Source: Streptomyces sp. SKN60 (GTDB taxonomy: Bacteria > Actinomycetota > Actinomycetes > Streptomycetales > Streptomycetaceae). Taken from it: 64,000 bases of DNA. Below the pieces are notes generated by a model that saw only the letters and a list, made by a program, of their open reading frames with translations, ran no database searches and was not told the DNA's origin. Positions 35,701-43,528 of the stretch are shown here, in pieces. Positions within the stretch are counted from its first letter, which is position 1; each line of letters opens with the position of its first letter. The translations under genes were made by a program, and so were the position numbers. The stretch spans positions 186,001-250,000 of the forward strand of contig NZ_JAHTMW010000002.1 in the NCBI RefSeq assembly GCF_026236535.1, given 5' to 3'.

Positions 35701-36316
35701 CGTCCCAGACGTCGTCGATGAGGAGCAGGGTGCGCGGCCGCTGGTCGAGGAGCCGGCCAAGGTGGTCGCCGGCGAGGCCGGGGTCGTCGAAGGCGGTGGT
35801 GTCACCGGTGATGAAGCGCGTCGCCTCGGCCACCTTCGCCGCGATCGCGGCGCGGCCCCGGACGTCGCGGCCGATGGTGACGGTGTAGACGCGGCCCCGG
35901 AAACGCCGCCGTACCCGGGGGCTCGCGGCCACCGCCCGGGCGAGGACCGTCTTGCCGAAGCCGCCCGCGCCCTCGAGTGAGGTGGTGATGGCGACCGTAC
36001 GCCCGCGGCAGACCGCTTTGACGGTGCGGGCGCGTTCGGCGCGGTCGACGACCCAGTCCGGGACGGGCTGCACGGACGGCGGAGGCTGGTCGCCCGTCGC
36101 CCCGGGGCCCCGCTCCTGCCGCCAGGCCATGGCGACGGCGACGAGCACGGCGACGGCCGCGAGTCCGGCCACCCACCACCAGGGCTGCTGCCGGATCCGG
36201 TCGAGGGCTCCGGGCCAACGGGCGTCGGAGGTGGCGGCGTTGGCCGCGAGCGAGGCCAGCACGGCGACGACCGCGGCGATTCCGGCCAGCGACACACCCT
36301 TGACGACACCGCGCAC
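32789..36316 (-). CDS. Membrane-anchored NB-ARC STAND NTPase with two WD40 propellers
   Basis: An 1175-residue protein. Two hydrophobic segments at residues about 8-28 and 46-64 would anchor it in the membrane with the rest in the cytoplasm. An NB-ARC ATPase follows: Walker [14 protein letters not shown] (115-127), Walker [11 protein letters not shown] (196-205), TTRV sensor (224-227) and GRWALLLRL (GLPL-like). After a helical region (residues about 320-570) come about 14 WD40 repeats to the end, for example [23 protein letters not shown], enough for two seven-blade propellers. Apaf-like proteins of this plan oligomerise on ligand sensing. The GTG start has GGGGG upstream. No N-terminal enzymatic effector is present besides the helices. 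Confidence 0.88.
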   Translation of the reverse strand: MRGVVKGVSLAGIAAVVAVLASLAANAATSDARWPGALDRIRQQPWWWVAGLAAVAVLVAVAMAWRQERGPGATGDQPPPSVQPVPDWVVDRAERARTVKAVCRGRTVAITTSLEGAGGFGKTVLARAVAASPRVRRRFRGRVYTVTIGRDVRGRAAIAAKVAEATRFITGDTTAFDDPGLAGDHLGRLLDQRPRTLLLIDDVWDAEQLEPFLRGGARCVRLVTTRVPGALPRGTERVRVDQMTPDQARAVLTWELPALPETLVRDLLEATGRWALLLRLTNRLITRRTSTGTDPAEAAAEALRDLGAHGPAAVDGDTAPFDLDDPARRAQAVRATVEAARTLLPPGGARRLAELAVFAEDESIPVPLVARLWAATGGLTEAEARSLCVEFDRLSLVSLTPGHGGRVTLHDVLRDYLHKELGDPAATALHGTLADTWGRTPWNPGDDVRGYVLDHAIEHLLAAGRTQDAERVATDLRWIETRLHQRGPMAAWADLFDVPTGMAAGMADDLTRAAHLLTPTDPPELLTDVLHGRLEWLPLWSGLIAARRLDPAFASRPLLIHRSTPPDLPEPALLRTFLGHTGPVWSVGVTPDGTSLVTVGADGMARGLDPDSGGEFALDVRGGRFRVLAVAPNGTRLATGGTGRTFHTWSPDRATPPVRTLGPVGGRRASVRALAISGSCIATVATDGTLEFWDARSGNHLAQVVPERGDEYTCVAFAPGGGWLAAGGRRHVTLMSSDLARVERRGLTAGAPVNAIAIARDGSWMVTAEANGVLQIWDETPPLRTSQISAHSGPATAVAVSPDGTWLVSGGEDGSVAVWDRTTGACRARYSAHQGAVHAVAVTPYGDQLVSAGEDGAVRVWDSRELARPASRDGGGMRTVTVVGDAGRLAVGHTDGRTRLCDAEGEDWSSPLASLDGEHDGPVAFAPHGRWCAAVVRDGYGVRIMTTAGQLGPTGVSVADLDIGVGTSAHALAVAPDGTWLAVADSEGSLQLWDCFPERRTAALPGPRATAGRAEAVVVARDGSWVAVLRRGPSRATGDASLVHVVHLAADRTAATRQVEIHSGERLTALAPTPDGTRLLTASSTGTVSHWDPRTGALLASLTDPGGPVDGLSVSPDGKWIATAGAMLRVWDAASGRTVTGVRAETPFASCAWLPDGRGLVAVGERGLYVYEFRA

Positions 36317-36410
36317 TGGTCACCCCCTTGTCCCGACTGCCCGACGATAACCGGGAGTTGGGGGACGAGAGAGGAATTCGGCCGGGCGGCGCGACTCGGA
36401 CCGGGTCGCG

Positions 36411-37271
36411 TCAGCCGAGGGCGCCGGCGAGCTCCGGGCGCCGGCTGCGGGCCAGCGCCTCGTCGTAGCGGTGCAGGACCAGGCGGGCCAGGGCCGGGTG
36501 GGGGCCGAGGGGGGCGGCGGCGAGCCAGGGGGCCTGGGCGGCGGCGCGGGTGGCGAAGCGGCCGGGGGCGGTGAAGCAGGAGGCCACGGCGACGCGGTGG
36601 CGGCCGCGGGCGGCGAGGGCGCGGACGGCCTCGGGGACGGTGGGGGCGGCGGCGGAGGTGTAGGCGGGGAGGACGGGGACGCCGCCGAGGCGTTCGCCGA
36701 GCAGCGCGGCGATCCGGCGGATGTCGGCGGCGGAGTCGGGGTCGCGCGAGCCCGCGGAGGCGAGGACCACCCCGGTGGCGGGCGAGGATCCGTCCTCGGG
36801 GGCCCAGCCGGCCTCGGCGAGGCGGTCGGCGAGGGCCTCGACGAGGAGGGGGTGCGGGCCGAGGGGCGCGGCGATCCGGGCGCGGCGGGCGGGGGCGGCG
36901 GCGAGCGCGGCGGGCAGGTCGTGCTTGACGTGGTACCCGCGGGCGAAAAGCAGCGGGACGAGGACGGCGTCGCCGCCCGACCCCGCGAGTCCGGCCAGGA
37001 CCTCGGTGAGCAGCGGCGCGTTCAGCTCGATGTGCGCGAGGCGTACATCGAGGCCGGGCCGCAGCTCGCGCACCCGGTCGAGCAGCGCGCGGAGCGTCGC
37101 CGCGGCCCGGGGGTCGCGGCTGCCGTGGCCGACGGCAATCAGGGTGGGGGTGTCGGCGGCGCCCCGCCGCGCGAGGATGCGGCCGAGCATCCCGGCGGCG
37201 GTGCTGTCGAACCCGGTGCTGTCGGACGTCGTGCTGTCGAAGGTGTCGGCGTCCGGCTCGTACGTCGTCAT
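36411..37271 (-). CDS. Sirohydrochlorin chelatase, CbiX/SirB-like
   Basis: A 286-residue protein with two tandem CbiX halves: LIAVGHGSRDPRAAATLRALLDRV with the catalytic histidine, LVPLLFARGYHVKHDLPA (second histidines), then VVLASAGSRDPDSAADIRRIA and VLPAYTSAAAP. It would insert Fe2+ into sirohydrochlorin to make siroheme, the cofactor of NirB encoded 9 kb away. Co-occurrence with nasA and nirBD supports this. I prefer the ATG at 37269-37271; a GTG five codons upstream is also possible. Neither has a good Shine-Dalgarno. Cobalt chelation is the alternative. Confidence 0.85.
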   Translation of the reverse strand: MTTYEPDADTFDSTTSDSTGFDSTAAGMLGRILARRGAADTPTLIAVGHGSRDPRAAATLRALLDRVRELRPGLDVRLAHIELNAPLLTEVLAGLAGSGGDAVLVPLLFARGYHVKHDLPAALAAAPARRARIAAPLGPHPLLVEALADRLAEAGWAPEDGSSPATGVVLASAGSRDPDSAADIRRIAALLGERLGGVPVLPAYTSAAAPTVPEAVRALAARGRHRVAVASCFTAPGRFATRAAAQAPWLAAAPLGPHPALARLVLHRYDEALARSRRPELAGALG

Positions 37272-37338
37272 GGGCCGATGTTTCACGGGGCACGTTGCCT
37301 GGCCGTTTCGCCGGGGTCACGGCTCGTTGGCGCCCCGC

Positions 37339-38040
37339 TCACCGCGCCAGCCACACCCGCAGCGGCCCGAGCGTCCCGAAGCCCGCAGCGAGCGCCGCGT
37401 CCAGGTCCTCGCCCGATTCGTAGCCGACGACCGGGAGGCCGGGGGCGGCGTGGGCGAGGGCGCCTGTCCAGGCGTACGAGGCGGGGACGCCGTCCGCCGT
37501 GAAGAGGTTGGAGACCCCGGTGACGCCGGCGGACTCGGTGAGGACGGCGCCGCCGAGGATCCGGCCGTCGGCGGCGTGACCCGCGACGATCGTGGTCGTC
37601 GGGTCGGCGAGGAGTGCGGGCCGGAAGAGGGCGGCCTCGTCGGCGTCGCCGCCGCTCCAGGCGAGGGCCCAGGCGGCGAGGTCGTCGGGGGTACGGACCG
37701 GGCGCCAGCCCTCGGCCGGCGGCGGGGACACGGGGGCCGGGCGGTGGATCCACTGGGCCTCGAAGAGGAGGCGGAAGCCCTCGGCGGCGAGGTCGAGCCG
37801 GGCGTGGCTGTCCTTGACGGAGGCGCCGGGGGCCGTGCGGTCGATGCCGGGCAGCAGGTCCGCGGCGGTCGCGTCCTCGGTCAGGGTCACGGCGTCCGGG
37901 TAGTAGAGCGGGGCGCGGCGCGGGCTGGTCCAGGCCCGGGGGCCGAAGGTGCCGGTCAGGCCGTGGGCGCGGCACATGACGGCGCACCAGTCGGCGTTGT
38001 TGCGGACGGCGTGGGCGAGGAGCTCGGCTTCGGTGATCAT
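37339..38040 (-). CDS. GNAT-like protein of unknown role
   Basis: A 233-residue cytoplasmic protein. It lacks sharp motifs, but its layout (an N-terminal domain with YYPDAVTLTEDA, and a C-terminal half AADGRILGGAVLTESAGVTGVSNLFTADGVPASYAW followed by GYESGEDLDAALAAGFGTLGPLRVW) resembles degenerate GNAT acetyltransferases. The ending GFGTLGPLRVWL is GNAT-like. A WCAVMCRAHG segment (residues about 18-27) gives two cysteines. The start could be the ATG at 38038-38040 or the preceding GTG. It is divergent from the aquaporin gene across 78 bases. The function is unknown. Confidence 0.6.
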   Translation of the reverse strand: MITEAELLAHAVRNNADWCAVMCRAHGLTGTFGPRAWTSPRRAPLYYPDAVTLTEDATAADLLPGIDRTAPGASVKDSHARLDLAAEGFRLLFEAQWIHRPAPVSPPPAEGWRPVRTPDDLAAWALAWSGGDADEAALFRPALLADPTTTIVAGHAADGRILGGAVLTESAGVTGVSNLFTADGVPASYAWTGALAHAAPGLPVVGYESGEDLDAALAAGFGTLGPLRVWLAR

Positions 38041-38118
38041 CACCGGCGGATCGTACGGACTCCGTACCCCTCTCCTCCCCTCTTTTTTCGTTCCGAATCA
38101 CGGAATATCTTTTCCGCT

Positions 38119-38844
38119 ATGAGAATGTCCCCGGCGTCGCTCCCCCGACGCGCCCTCGCCGAGTTCACCGGCACCGCCGCACTCGTCGCCGTCATCGTCG
38201 GCTCCGGCCTCCGCGCCGACTCCCTCAGCCAGGACATCGGGGTCCGGCTGATCGCCAACGCCGCAGCCTCCGCCATCGGCCTCGGCCTGCTCATCGCGCT
38301 CATCGGCCCGCTCTCCGGCGCCCACTTCAACCCGGTCGTCACCCTCTCCGAGTGGTGGACCGGCCGCGCCAGGAACGGCGGCCGCGAGGCCCTCGCCTAC
38401 ATCGCCGCGCAGCTCGGCGGCGCCGTCACGGGCGCGCTGCTCGCCGAGGCGATGTTCGGCCGCGCCCCCGGCGCCGGCCTCGCCACCGCACAGCGCGCCG
38501 AGCTCCACCTGCTCCTCGGCGAGGCCGTCGCGACCGGCGGCCTCGTCCTCGTCGTCCAGGGCCTGCGCCGCATCGGACGCCCCTCGCTCGCCCCGGTCGC
38601 CGTCGCCGGCTACATCGGCGCGGCCATCTGGTTCACCTCCTCCGGCTCCTTCGCCAACCCTGCGGCCACCGTCGGCCGGGCCTTCTCCGACTCCTTCACC
38701 GGCATCGCCCCCGGCTCCGTGCCCGCCTTCGCCGCCGCCCAGCTCCTCGGGATGCTGCTCGGCATGGGCGTCTCCGTACTCCTGTACGGATCGGACCGGG
38801 CCGCGAGCGAACCGAAACCCGCCGAATCGCGTCGGACGGAGTGA
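38119..38844 (+). CDS. MIP/aquaporin-family channel
   Basis: A 241-residue six-helix channel. The two half-helix motifs are GAHFNPVVT (NPV 71-73, in place of the usual NPA) and SFANPAATVGRAFSD (NPA 180-182), followed by the conserved Arg. It would conduct water or small neutral solutes such as metalloid acids. The NPV in the first motif is a known substitution in some aquaglyceroporin-like channels. I chose the ATG at 38119; a second ATG two codons later is possible. It is followed 31 bases on by a SanA-like gene in the same direction. No arsenic genes are adjacent. Confidence 0.87.
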   Translation: MRMSPASLPRRALAEFTGTAALVAVIVGSGLRADSLSQDIGVRLIANAAASAIGLGLLIALIGPLSGAHFNPVVTLSEWWTGRARNGGREALAYIAAQLGGAVTGALLAEAMFGRAPGAGLATAQRAELHLLLGEAVATGGLVLVVQGLRRIGRPSLAPVAVAGYIGAAIWFTSSGSFANPAATVGRAFSDSFTGIAPGSVPAFAAAQLLGMLLGMGVSVLLYGSDRAASEPKPAESRRTE

Positions 38845-38875
38845 CCGCTTCTTCCCGACCACGGAGGTCCACCCG

Positions 38876-39568
38876 ATGCGCGGCGTACGTCTGCCCCGCC
38901 TCCCCCGCACCACCCGGGGGCGCCGCCGCGCCGTCCAGGCCCTCATGCTCGGGGCGGTGCTCGCCCTCGCGCCCGCCACCTGGATGCGGGTCACGACCGA
39001 GGACCGGCTGCGCACCACGGCGGACGTGCCCGCGCAGGACGTGGCCGTGGTGTTCGGCGCCGGCCTGTGGAAGGGCCGCCCCACCCCGTACCTCGCGCAC
39101 CGGCTCGACACCGCCGCCGAGCTCTACCGCGACGGCAAGGTCAAGGTCCTCCTCGTCACCGGCGACAACAGCCGCACCGAGTACGACGAGCCGAGCGCCA
39201 TGCGGACGTACCTGGCCAAGCGCGGGGTGCCGGACGACAAGGTCGTCAGCGACTACGCGGGCTTCGACACCTGGGACTCCTGCGTCCGCGCCAAGAAGAT
39301 CTTCGGCGTCGACCGGGCGGTCCTGGTCACCCAGGACTTCCACATCAAGCGGGCGGTCGCGCTGTGCGGGGCGGCGGGCGTGGAGTCGTACGGGGTCGGG
39401 GTCGGCGAACCGAAGGACGCCACCTGGTACTACGGCACCACCCGCGAGCTCGCCGCCGCCGGCAAGGCCGCGCTCGACGCGGCGCTCCGCCCCGACCCGC
39501 GTTTCCTCGGCGAGCGCGAGGACGGCGTGACGAAGGCGCTGGCGGCGCCGCCCCGTACGGACGGCTGA
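38876..39568 (+). CDS. SanA/YdcF-like DUF218 envelope protein
   Basis: A 230-residue protein with one N-terminal membrane helix (about residues 20-37, QALMLGAVLALAPATWM) and an extracytoplasmic DUF218 domain: DVAVVFGAGLWKGRPTPYLAHRLDTAAELYRDGK in pieces, LLVTGDN, EPSAMRTYLAKRGVPDDKVVSDYAGFDTWDS, and LVTQDFHIKRAVALC. E. coli SanA affects vancomycin sensitivity through the envelope barrier. The ATG has GGAGG eight bases upstream, so the start is firm. It is probably co-transcribed with the aquaporin gene. Confidence 0.86.
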   Translation: MRGVRLPRLPRTTRGRRRAVQALMLGAVLALAPATWMRVTTEDRLRTTADVPAQDVAVVFGAGLWKGRPTPYLAHRLDTAAELYRDGKVKVLLVTGDNSRTEYDEPSAMRTYLAKRGVPDDKVVSDYAGFDTWDSCVRAKKIFGVDRAVLVTQDFHIKRAVALCGAAGVESYGVGVGEPKDATWYYGTTRELAAAGKAALDAALRPDPRFLGEREDGVTKALAAPPRTDG

Positions 39569-39654
39569 CCGGCGGGGCCTGTCGTCCGGCCCACCGCCCC
39601 GGCCCGCCGCCGCCTCACCCCGTGCGCGTTACGGGCAGGAGCGCACGGCACCCC

Positions 39655-39685
39655 GCCCGTAATGCGGGGCGAGCACGCCCGTAAC
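39655..39685 (+). promoter_or_regulatory. Possible GlnR-type repeat before nasA
   Basis: GCCCGTAA occurs at 39655-39662 and 39677-39684, a 22-base period matching the a-site/b-site spacing of GlnR boxes. The right half-sites GTAAT and GTAAC fit the GaAAC/GTAAC type; the left half-sites are poor. It ends 23 bases before the nasA ATG. Confidence 0.4.
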
Positions 39686-39707
39686 ACTCCCGTCGCATCC
39701 TCGGACC

Positions 39708-41804
39708 ATGTCCGAGGTCACCACCGTTCCCACGGTTCCCACGCACTGCCCCTACTGCGCGCTGCAGTGCGGCATGAACCTGCGGCCCACCGCCGCGGGC
39801 GCGCTGCCGGCCGAGGTGGTCGACCGGCCGGACTTCCCCGTGAACCGGGGCGCACTCTGCGGCAAGGGCCGCACCGCGCCCGCCGTGCTCTCCTCCCGGG
39901 TCCGGCTCACCGAGCCCCTGGTCCGCTGCCCTGACACGGGGGCGCTGGAGCCCGCGACCTGGGAGGAGGCCCTGTCCGCCGTCGCCGAGGGGCTGAGCCG
40001 TACCCGCGCCGGCCACGGCGCCGATGCCGTGGGGGTCTTCGGCGGCGGCGGCCTCACCAACGAGAAGGCGTACGCGCTCGGCAAGTTCGCCCGGCTCGTC
40101 CTCGGCACCTCGCAGATCGACTACAACGGCCGCTTCTGCATGTCGTCGGCGGCCGCCGCCCACCAGCGGGCCTTCGGGCTCGACCGGGGCCTGCCCTTCC
40201 CCCTGGAGGACATCCCGAAGACCGGCTGCGTGATCCTCGTCGGCTCCAACCTCGCCGAGACCATGCCGCCCGCGCTGCGCTACCTCACCGAGCTCAAGGC
40301 CAACGGCGGCAAGCTGATCGTCGTCGACCCGCGCCGCACCCGCACCGCCGAACAGGCCGACCTGCACCTCGCACCGCGCCCCGGCACCGACCTCGCGCTC
40401 GCCCTCGGCATGCTGCACCTGGTCGTCGCCGAGGGGCGGGTCGACGAGGAGTTCGTGGCCGCGCGTACGGAGGGCTGGGCCGAGGCGCGGGCCGGGGCGA
40501 TGTCCCACTGGCCCGAGCAGGTGGAGCGGATCACCGGCGTGCCGGTGCCCGAACTCCGCGAGGCGGTACGGATGTTCAGCGAGGCCGGGACCGGCATGGT
40601 GCTCACCGCGCGCGGCCCCGAGCAGCAGTCCAAGGGCACCGACACCGTCGGCGCCTGGATCAATCTGTGCCTGGCCACCGGCAAGGCCGGCCGCCCGCTG
40701 TCCGGCTACGGCTGCCTCACCGGCCAGGGCAACGGCCAGGGCGGCCGCGAGCACGGCCAGAAGGCCGACCAGCTGCCCGGCTACCGCAAGCTCGACGACC
40801 CCGCCGCCCGGGCGCACGTCGCCGGGGTGTGGGGGGTCCCGCCGGAGTCCCTGCCCGGGCCCGGGCGCAGCGCGTACGAACTCCTCGACGCGCTCGGCCG
40901 GGACGTGAAGGCCCTCCTCCTCATGGGCTCCAACCCCGTCGTCTCCGCCCCGCGCGCCGCGCACGTCGAGGAGCGGATCCGCGCCCTGGACTTCCTGGCC
41001 GTCGCCGACGTCGTCCTCTCCGAGACCGCGGCGCTCGCCGACGTCGTCCTGCCCGTCACCCAGTGGGCCGAGGAGACCGGCACCACCACCAACCTGGAGG
41101 GCAGGGTGCTGCTGCGCCGCCGGGCCCTCACCCCGCCGCCCGGGGTCCGCAGCGACCTGGAGGTGCTGCACGGGCTCGCGGCGCTGCTCGGCTGGGAGAA
41201 GGGCTTCCCCGCCGACCCTGAGGAGGTCTTCGGCGAGCTGCGGCGCGCCTCGGCGGGCGGCCCGGCGGACTACTCCGGGATCAGCTACCGCCGGATCGAG
41301 GAGGAGCAGGGCGTGTTCTGGCCCTGCGCCGACGAGGGCCACGCCGGCACCCCGCGGCTCTTCCTGGACCGCTTCGCCACGCCCGACGGCCGGGCCCGTT
41401 TCGTGCCGGTCGTGCACCGGGCGGCGGCCGAGGAGACGGACGCCGACTACCCGGTGGTGCTGACCACCGGCCGGGTCGTCGCCCAGTACCAGTCCGGCGC
41501 GCAGACCCGGCGGGTCGACGAGCTGAACGCCGCCGCGCCCGGCCCGTTCGTGGAGCTGCACCCGCGGCTCGCCGAGCGGCTCGGGGTCGCGGAGGGCGAG
41601 GCCGTGGCCGTGGTGTCGCGGCGCGGGCGGGCGGTCGCGCCGGCCCGGATCACCGCCGCGATCCGCCCGGACACCGTCTTCATGCCCTTCCACTGGCCGG
41701 GCGAGGGCCGCGCGAACACGCTCACCAACCCGGCGCTCGACCCGGTGTCGAAGATGCCCGAGTTCAAGGTGTGCGCGGTCCGCCTGGAGCGCGCCGCCCC
41801 CTGA
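39708..41804 (+). CDS. nasA: Assimilatory nitrate reductase catalytic subunit NasA
   Basis: A 698-residue molybdopterin (bis-MGD) oxidoreductase that reduces nitrate to nitrite in the cytoplasm. The N-terminal 4Fe-4S motif is HCPYCALQCGMNL ... NRGALCGKG. Molybdopterin domains contain GVFGGGGLTNEKAYALGKFARLVLGT, IDYNGRFCMSSA, YGCLTGQGNGQGGREHGQKADQLPGYR and the dinucleotide-binding C-terminal YPVVLTTGRVVAQYQSGAQTRR. There is no C-terminal NAD(P)H/FAD domain or BFD cluster, so electrons must come from a separate partner. The ATG lies just behind a possible GlnR-type repeat. It works upstream of NirBD. Confidence 0.94.
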   Translation: MSEVTTVPTVPTHCPYCALQCGMNLRPTAAGALPAEVVDRPDFPVNRGALCGKGRTAPAVLSSRVRLTEPLVRCPDTGALEPATWEEALSAVAEGLSRTRAGHGADAVGVFGGGGLTNEKAYALGKFARLVLGTSQIDYNGRFCMSSAAAAHQRAFGLDRGLPFPLEDIPKTGCVILVGSNLAETMPPALRYLTELKANGGKLIVVDPRRTRTAEQADLHLAPRPGTDLALALGMLHLVVAEGRVDEEFVAARTEGWAEARAGAMSHWPEQVERITGVPVPELREAVRMFSEAGTGMVLTARGPEQQSKGTDTVGAWINLCLATGKAGRPLSGYGCLTGQGNGQGGREHGQKADQLPGYRKLDDPAARAHVAGVWGVPPESLPGPGRSAYELLDALGRDVKALLLMGSNPVVSAPRAAHVEERIRALDFLAVADVVLSETAALADVVLPVTQWAEETGTTTNLEGRVLLRRRALTPPPGVRSDLEVLHGLAALLGWEKGFPADPEEVFGELRRASAGGPADYSGISYRRIEEEQGVFWPCADEGHAGTPRLFLDRFATPDGRARFVPVVHRAAAEETDADYPVVLTTGRVVAQYQSGAQTRRVDELNAAAPGPFVELHPRLAERLGVAEGEAVAVVSRRGRAVAPARITAAIRPDTVFMPFHWPGEGRANTLTNPALDPVSKMPEFKVCAVRLERAAP

Positions 41805-41823
41805 AAACCCCCTGCGCCGAGGG

Positions 41824-41863
41824 CTAGGGCCTGCCCGGCCCTGATCCGCCGGACAGGCCCTAG
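41824..41863. terminator. Bidirectional terminator between nasA and the CutA fusion gene
   Basis: CTAGGGCCTG (41824-41833) pairs with CAGGCCCTAG (41854-41863), and CCGG/CCGG continues inside after one mismatch. It sits between two convergent genes and overlaps the stop codon of the minus-strand gene (41860-41862). Confidence 0.75.
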
Positions 41864-42585
41864 GGCCGGTCGAACCAGTCGCCGCTCTCGATGACCGGGC
41901 CGAGGGGCGCGTCCGGGGCCGCCAAGAACACCCAGGCGGACACCCGCGCCCCGTCCCGTACCCGTTCGACGTCCATCGCCACCCGCTCGTACCCGACGGG
42001 CAGCTCCAGGCGGTCGAGCAGGCCGAACAGATCGCCGTAGTCGCCGGACGAGGGCGTGAGCAGGGTGCCGACGACCCGGCCCTGCTCCGCCGGGACGACG
42101 TACGGATAGCCGGGCCCGTCGTGCAGGACCGCGCCGTGCAGCACCGCGTCCGCCTCGGTGCCGATGCGGCCGGCGAGGAACCGGTCGTGGTTGTACGCGC
42201 CCGGGCGCAGCGTCCCGTACACGAAGAACGGCCGCTCGGCGTCCGGCCGCGCCGGGGCCTCGACGGCGGCGGGCGCGGTCGTCTCCCGCTCGACCCAGCG
42301 GGCGTACTCCTCGCTCACCCGGTTCACCCGGGTCGCGACGATCTCCGGGGTCTCGTAGTCGTGGGCGGCGAGGAGGTACACCTCCAGGGCCGGGTAGCGC
42401 GCCTCGGTGGTCTTGAACACCACCTGCCACTCCTCCGCGGTCTCGATCGAGCCCTGCCAGTGGTACACGGAGGAGACCGGCCCGGAGACCTGCGCGCAGG
42501 CGGCGACCCGGGCCTCGACGGCCCCGCGCGCCAGGGCCGTGGCCTTGGCGCGGGCGTCGGTGCTGGTGACGACGGTGACGATCAC
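41860..42585 (-). CDS. CutA fused to gamma-glutamylcyclotransferase (AIG2-like) domain
   Basis: A 241-residue two-domain protein. Residues 1-100 are CutA1, the trimeric divalent-ion tolerance protein, with VIVTVVTSTDARAKATALARGAVEARVAACAQV in pieces, SVYHWQGSIETAEEWQVVFKTT and YETPEIVATRV. A short Ala/Pro linker (101-118) leads to a GGCT/AIG2-like domain with FFVYGTLRPGAYNHDRFLAG (YGTLR loop 123-127) and FGLLDRLELP containing the likely catalytic Glu. The start is GTG 42583-42585, where CutA homology begins; a longer frame exists. The combined function is unknown; glutathione or gamma-glutamyl turnover linked to metal stress is a guess. Confidence 0.86.
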   Translation of the reverse strand: MIVTVVTSTDARAKATALARGAVEARVAACAQVSGPVSSVYHWQGSIETAEEWQVVFKTTEARYPALEVYLLAAHDYETPEIVATRVNRVSEEYARWVERETTAPAAVEAPARPDAERPFFVYGTLRPGAYNHDRFLAGRIGTEADAVLHGAVLHDGPGYPYVVPAEQGRVVGTLLTPSSGDYGDLFGLLDRLELPVGYERVAMDVERVRDGARVSAWVFLAAPDAPLGPVIESGDWFDRP

Positions 42586-42694
42586 GCCTTCACCGTACGG
42601 GCGAACCGGCCCGTGTGCAGCCGGGCCGCGTGCAGCCGGGCGGCTCAGGTCCGGGCCCACCGGGGGCGGCGGTGATCACCCGTTCGGCACGGAC

Positions 42695-42706
42695 CGTCAG
42701 CTGACG
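42695..42706. promoter_or_regulatory. 12-bp perfect palindrome in a 290-bp gap
   Basis: CGTCAGCTGACG lies between the CutA-fusion start (42585) and the secreted-protein gene (42876). The rest of this gap shows no gene. It may be an operator for either divergent gene. Confidence 0.35.
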
Positions 42707-42875
42707 CCGTGAAACCCGCTCCCACCTGCACAAACGCGGGATCTCCAGCGACACGCCGCACCTGAACGGACGCATTCTGATCCTCCATCAGCAGGCGGCT
42801 GGCGCGTCCACGCATTTATGTCGGTCCTACGGAAGCCCCTTTCCGTACGAACGTCCGCGCGCCACGGAGGCCACC

Positions 42876-43415
42876 ATGCGCCGCACCCCTGTCCCCCTGC
42901 TCACCGGTACCGCGCTCACGGTCCTCGCGCTCGGCGCGCTCGCCGCGCCCGTGGCGTACGCGAACAACGACGGTCACGAGAACTCCGGTCACCAGAACTC
43001 GCAGTCCCTGGAGATCTTCCCCTCCTCCGCCGACCCCGGCACCACCGTCACCGTGAACACCCTCGCCTGCGGCTCCCACGGCCACGGGGTGGGCGACGCG
43101 AACTCGCTCGGCGCGGGCGAGTTCCAGCTCAACCCGAGCACGCACAAGGAGGTCGTGGTGGGCCAGTTCACCGTGCCGCACCACGCCAAGTCGGGGACCT
43201 ATCCGATCAGCGTCGCCTGCGACAACGGCAAGACCGCGCGCGGCGACCTCTTCGTCAAGCACAAGACCCCGAGCGGCCATGTGCAGACCGGTGTCGGCGG
43301 CAGCGTGGGCCCCGACACCGCCCAGGTCACGGCGGGCGTGGCGGTGCTGGCCGCGGCTGCCGTGGGCGGTACCTGGCTCCTGCGCCGCCGGGCGAGCGGC
43401 GCGCAGGACGGCTGA
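42876..43415 (+). CDS. Probable sortase-anchored surface protein
   Basis: A 179-residue exported protein with a Sec signal (residues 1-29, LLTGTALTVLALGALAAPVAYA) and an Ig-like beta domain SLEIFPSSADPGTTVTVNTLACGSHG ... GTYPISVACDNGKTARGDLFV containing Cys65 and Cys115, which probably form a disulfide. The C-terminus has a sorting-signal layout: HVQTG (135-139), a hydrophobic stretch (about 150-169, VTAGVAVLAAAAVGGTWLL) and RRR. There is no LPXTG. The ATG has GGAGG six bases before it. The class F sortase gene follows 113 bases later, so it is likely its substrate. Confidence 0.78.
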   Translation: MRRTPVPLLTGTALTVLALGALAAPVAYANNDGHENSGHQNSQSLEIFPSSADPGTTVTVNTLACGSHGHGVGDANSLGAGEFQLNPSTHKEVVVGQFTVPHHAKSGTYPISVACDNGKTARGDLFVKHKTPSGHVQTGVGGSVGPDTAQVTAGVAVLAAAAVGGTWLLRRRASGAQDG

Positions 43416-43484
43416 ACGCCGTACCGCCTCCGTCCTGCCCCCGCCGCGCGCCCGCTGACGGCCCGGCGGGGGCAGGACCATCCG

Positions 43485-43516
43485 GAAGACCCGTACAAAG
43501 GAAGACCCGTACAAAG
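43485..43516 (+). repeat. 16-bp perfect tandem duplication at the sortase RBS
   Basis: GAAGACCCGTACAAAG occurs at 43485-43500 and again at 43501-43516, immediately followed by a third GAAGA. The copies duplicate the purine-rich AAAGGAAG region upstream of the sortase GTG at 43529. Confidence 0.88.
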
Positions 43517-43528
43517 GAAGAAGCCCAG

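Noticed and set aside
31398..36316. dgt plus STAND gene as an established defence island
   Set aside because: Only adjacency supports it. dgt is next to dnaG, which suggests a conserved core position; the link is kept as a hypothesis only.
37339..38040. Naming a specific acetyltransferase
   Set aside because: GNAT-like layout is weak and no substrate clue exists, so only a general label is given.
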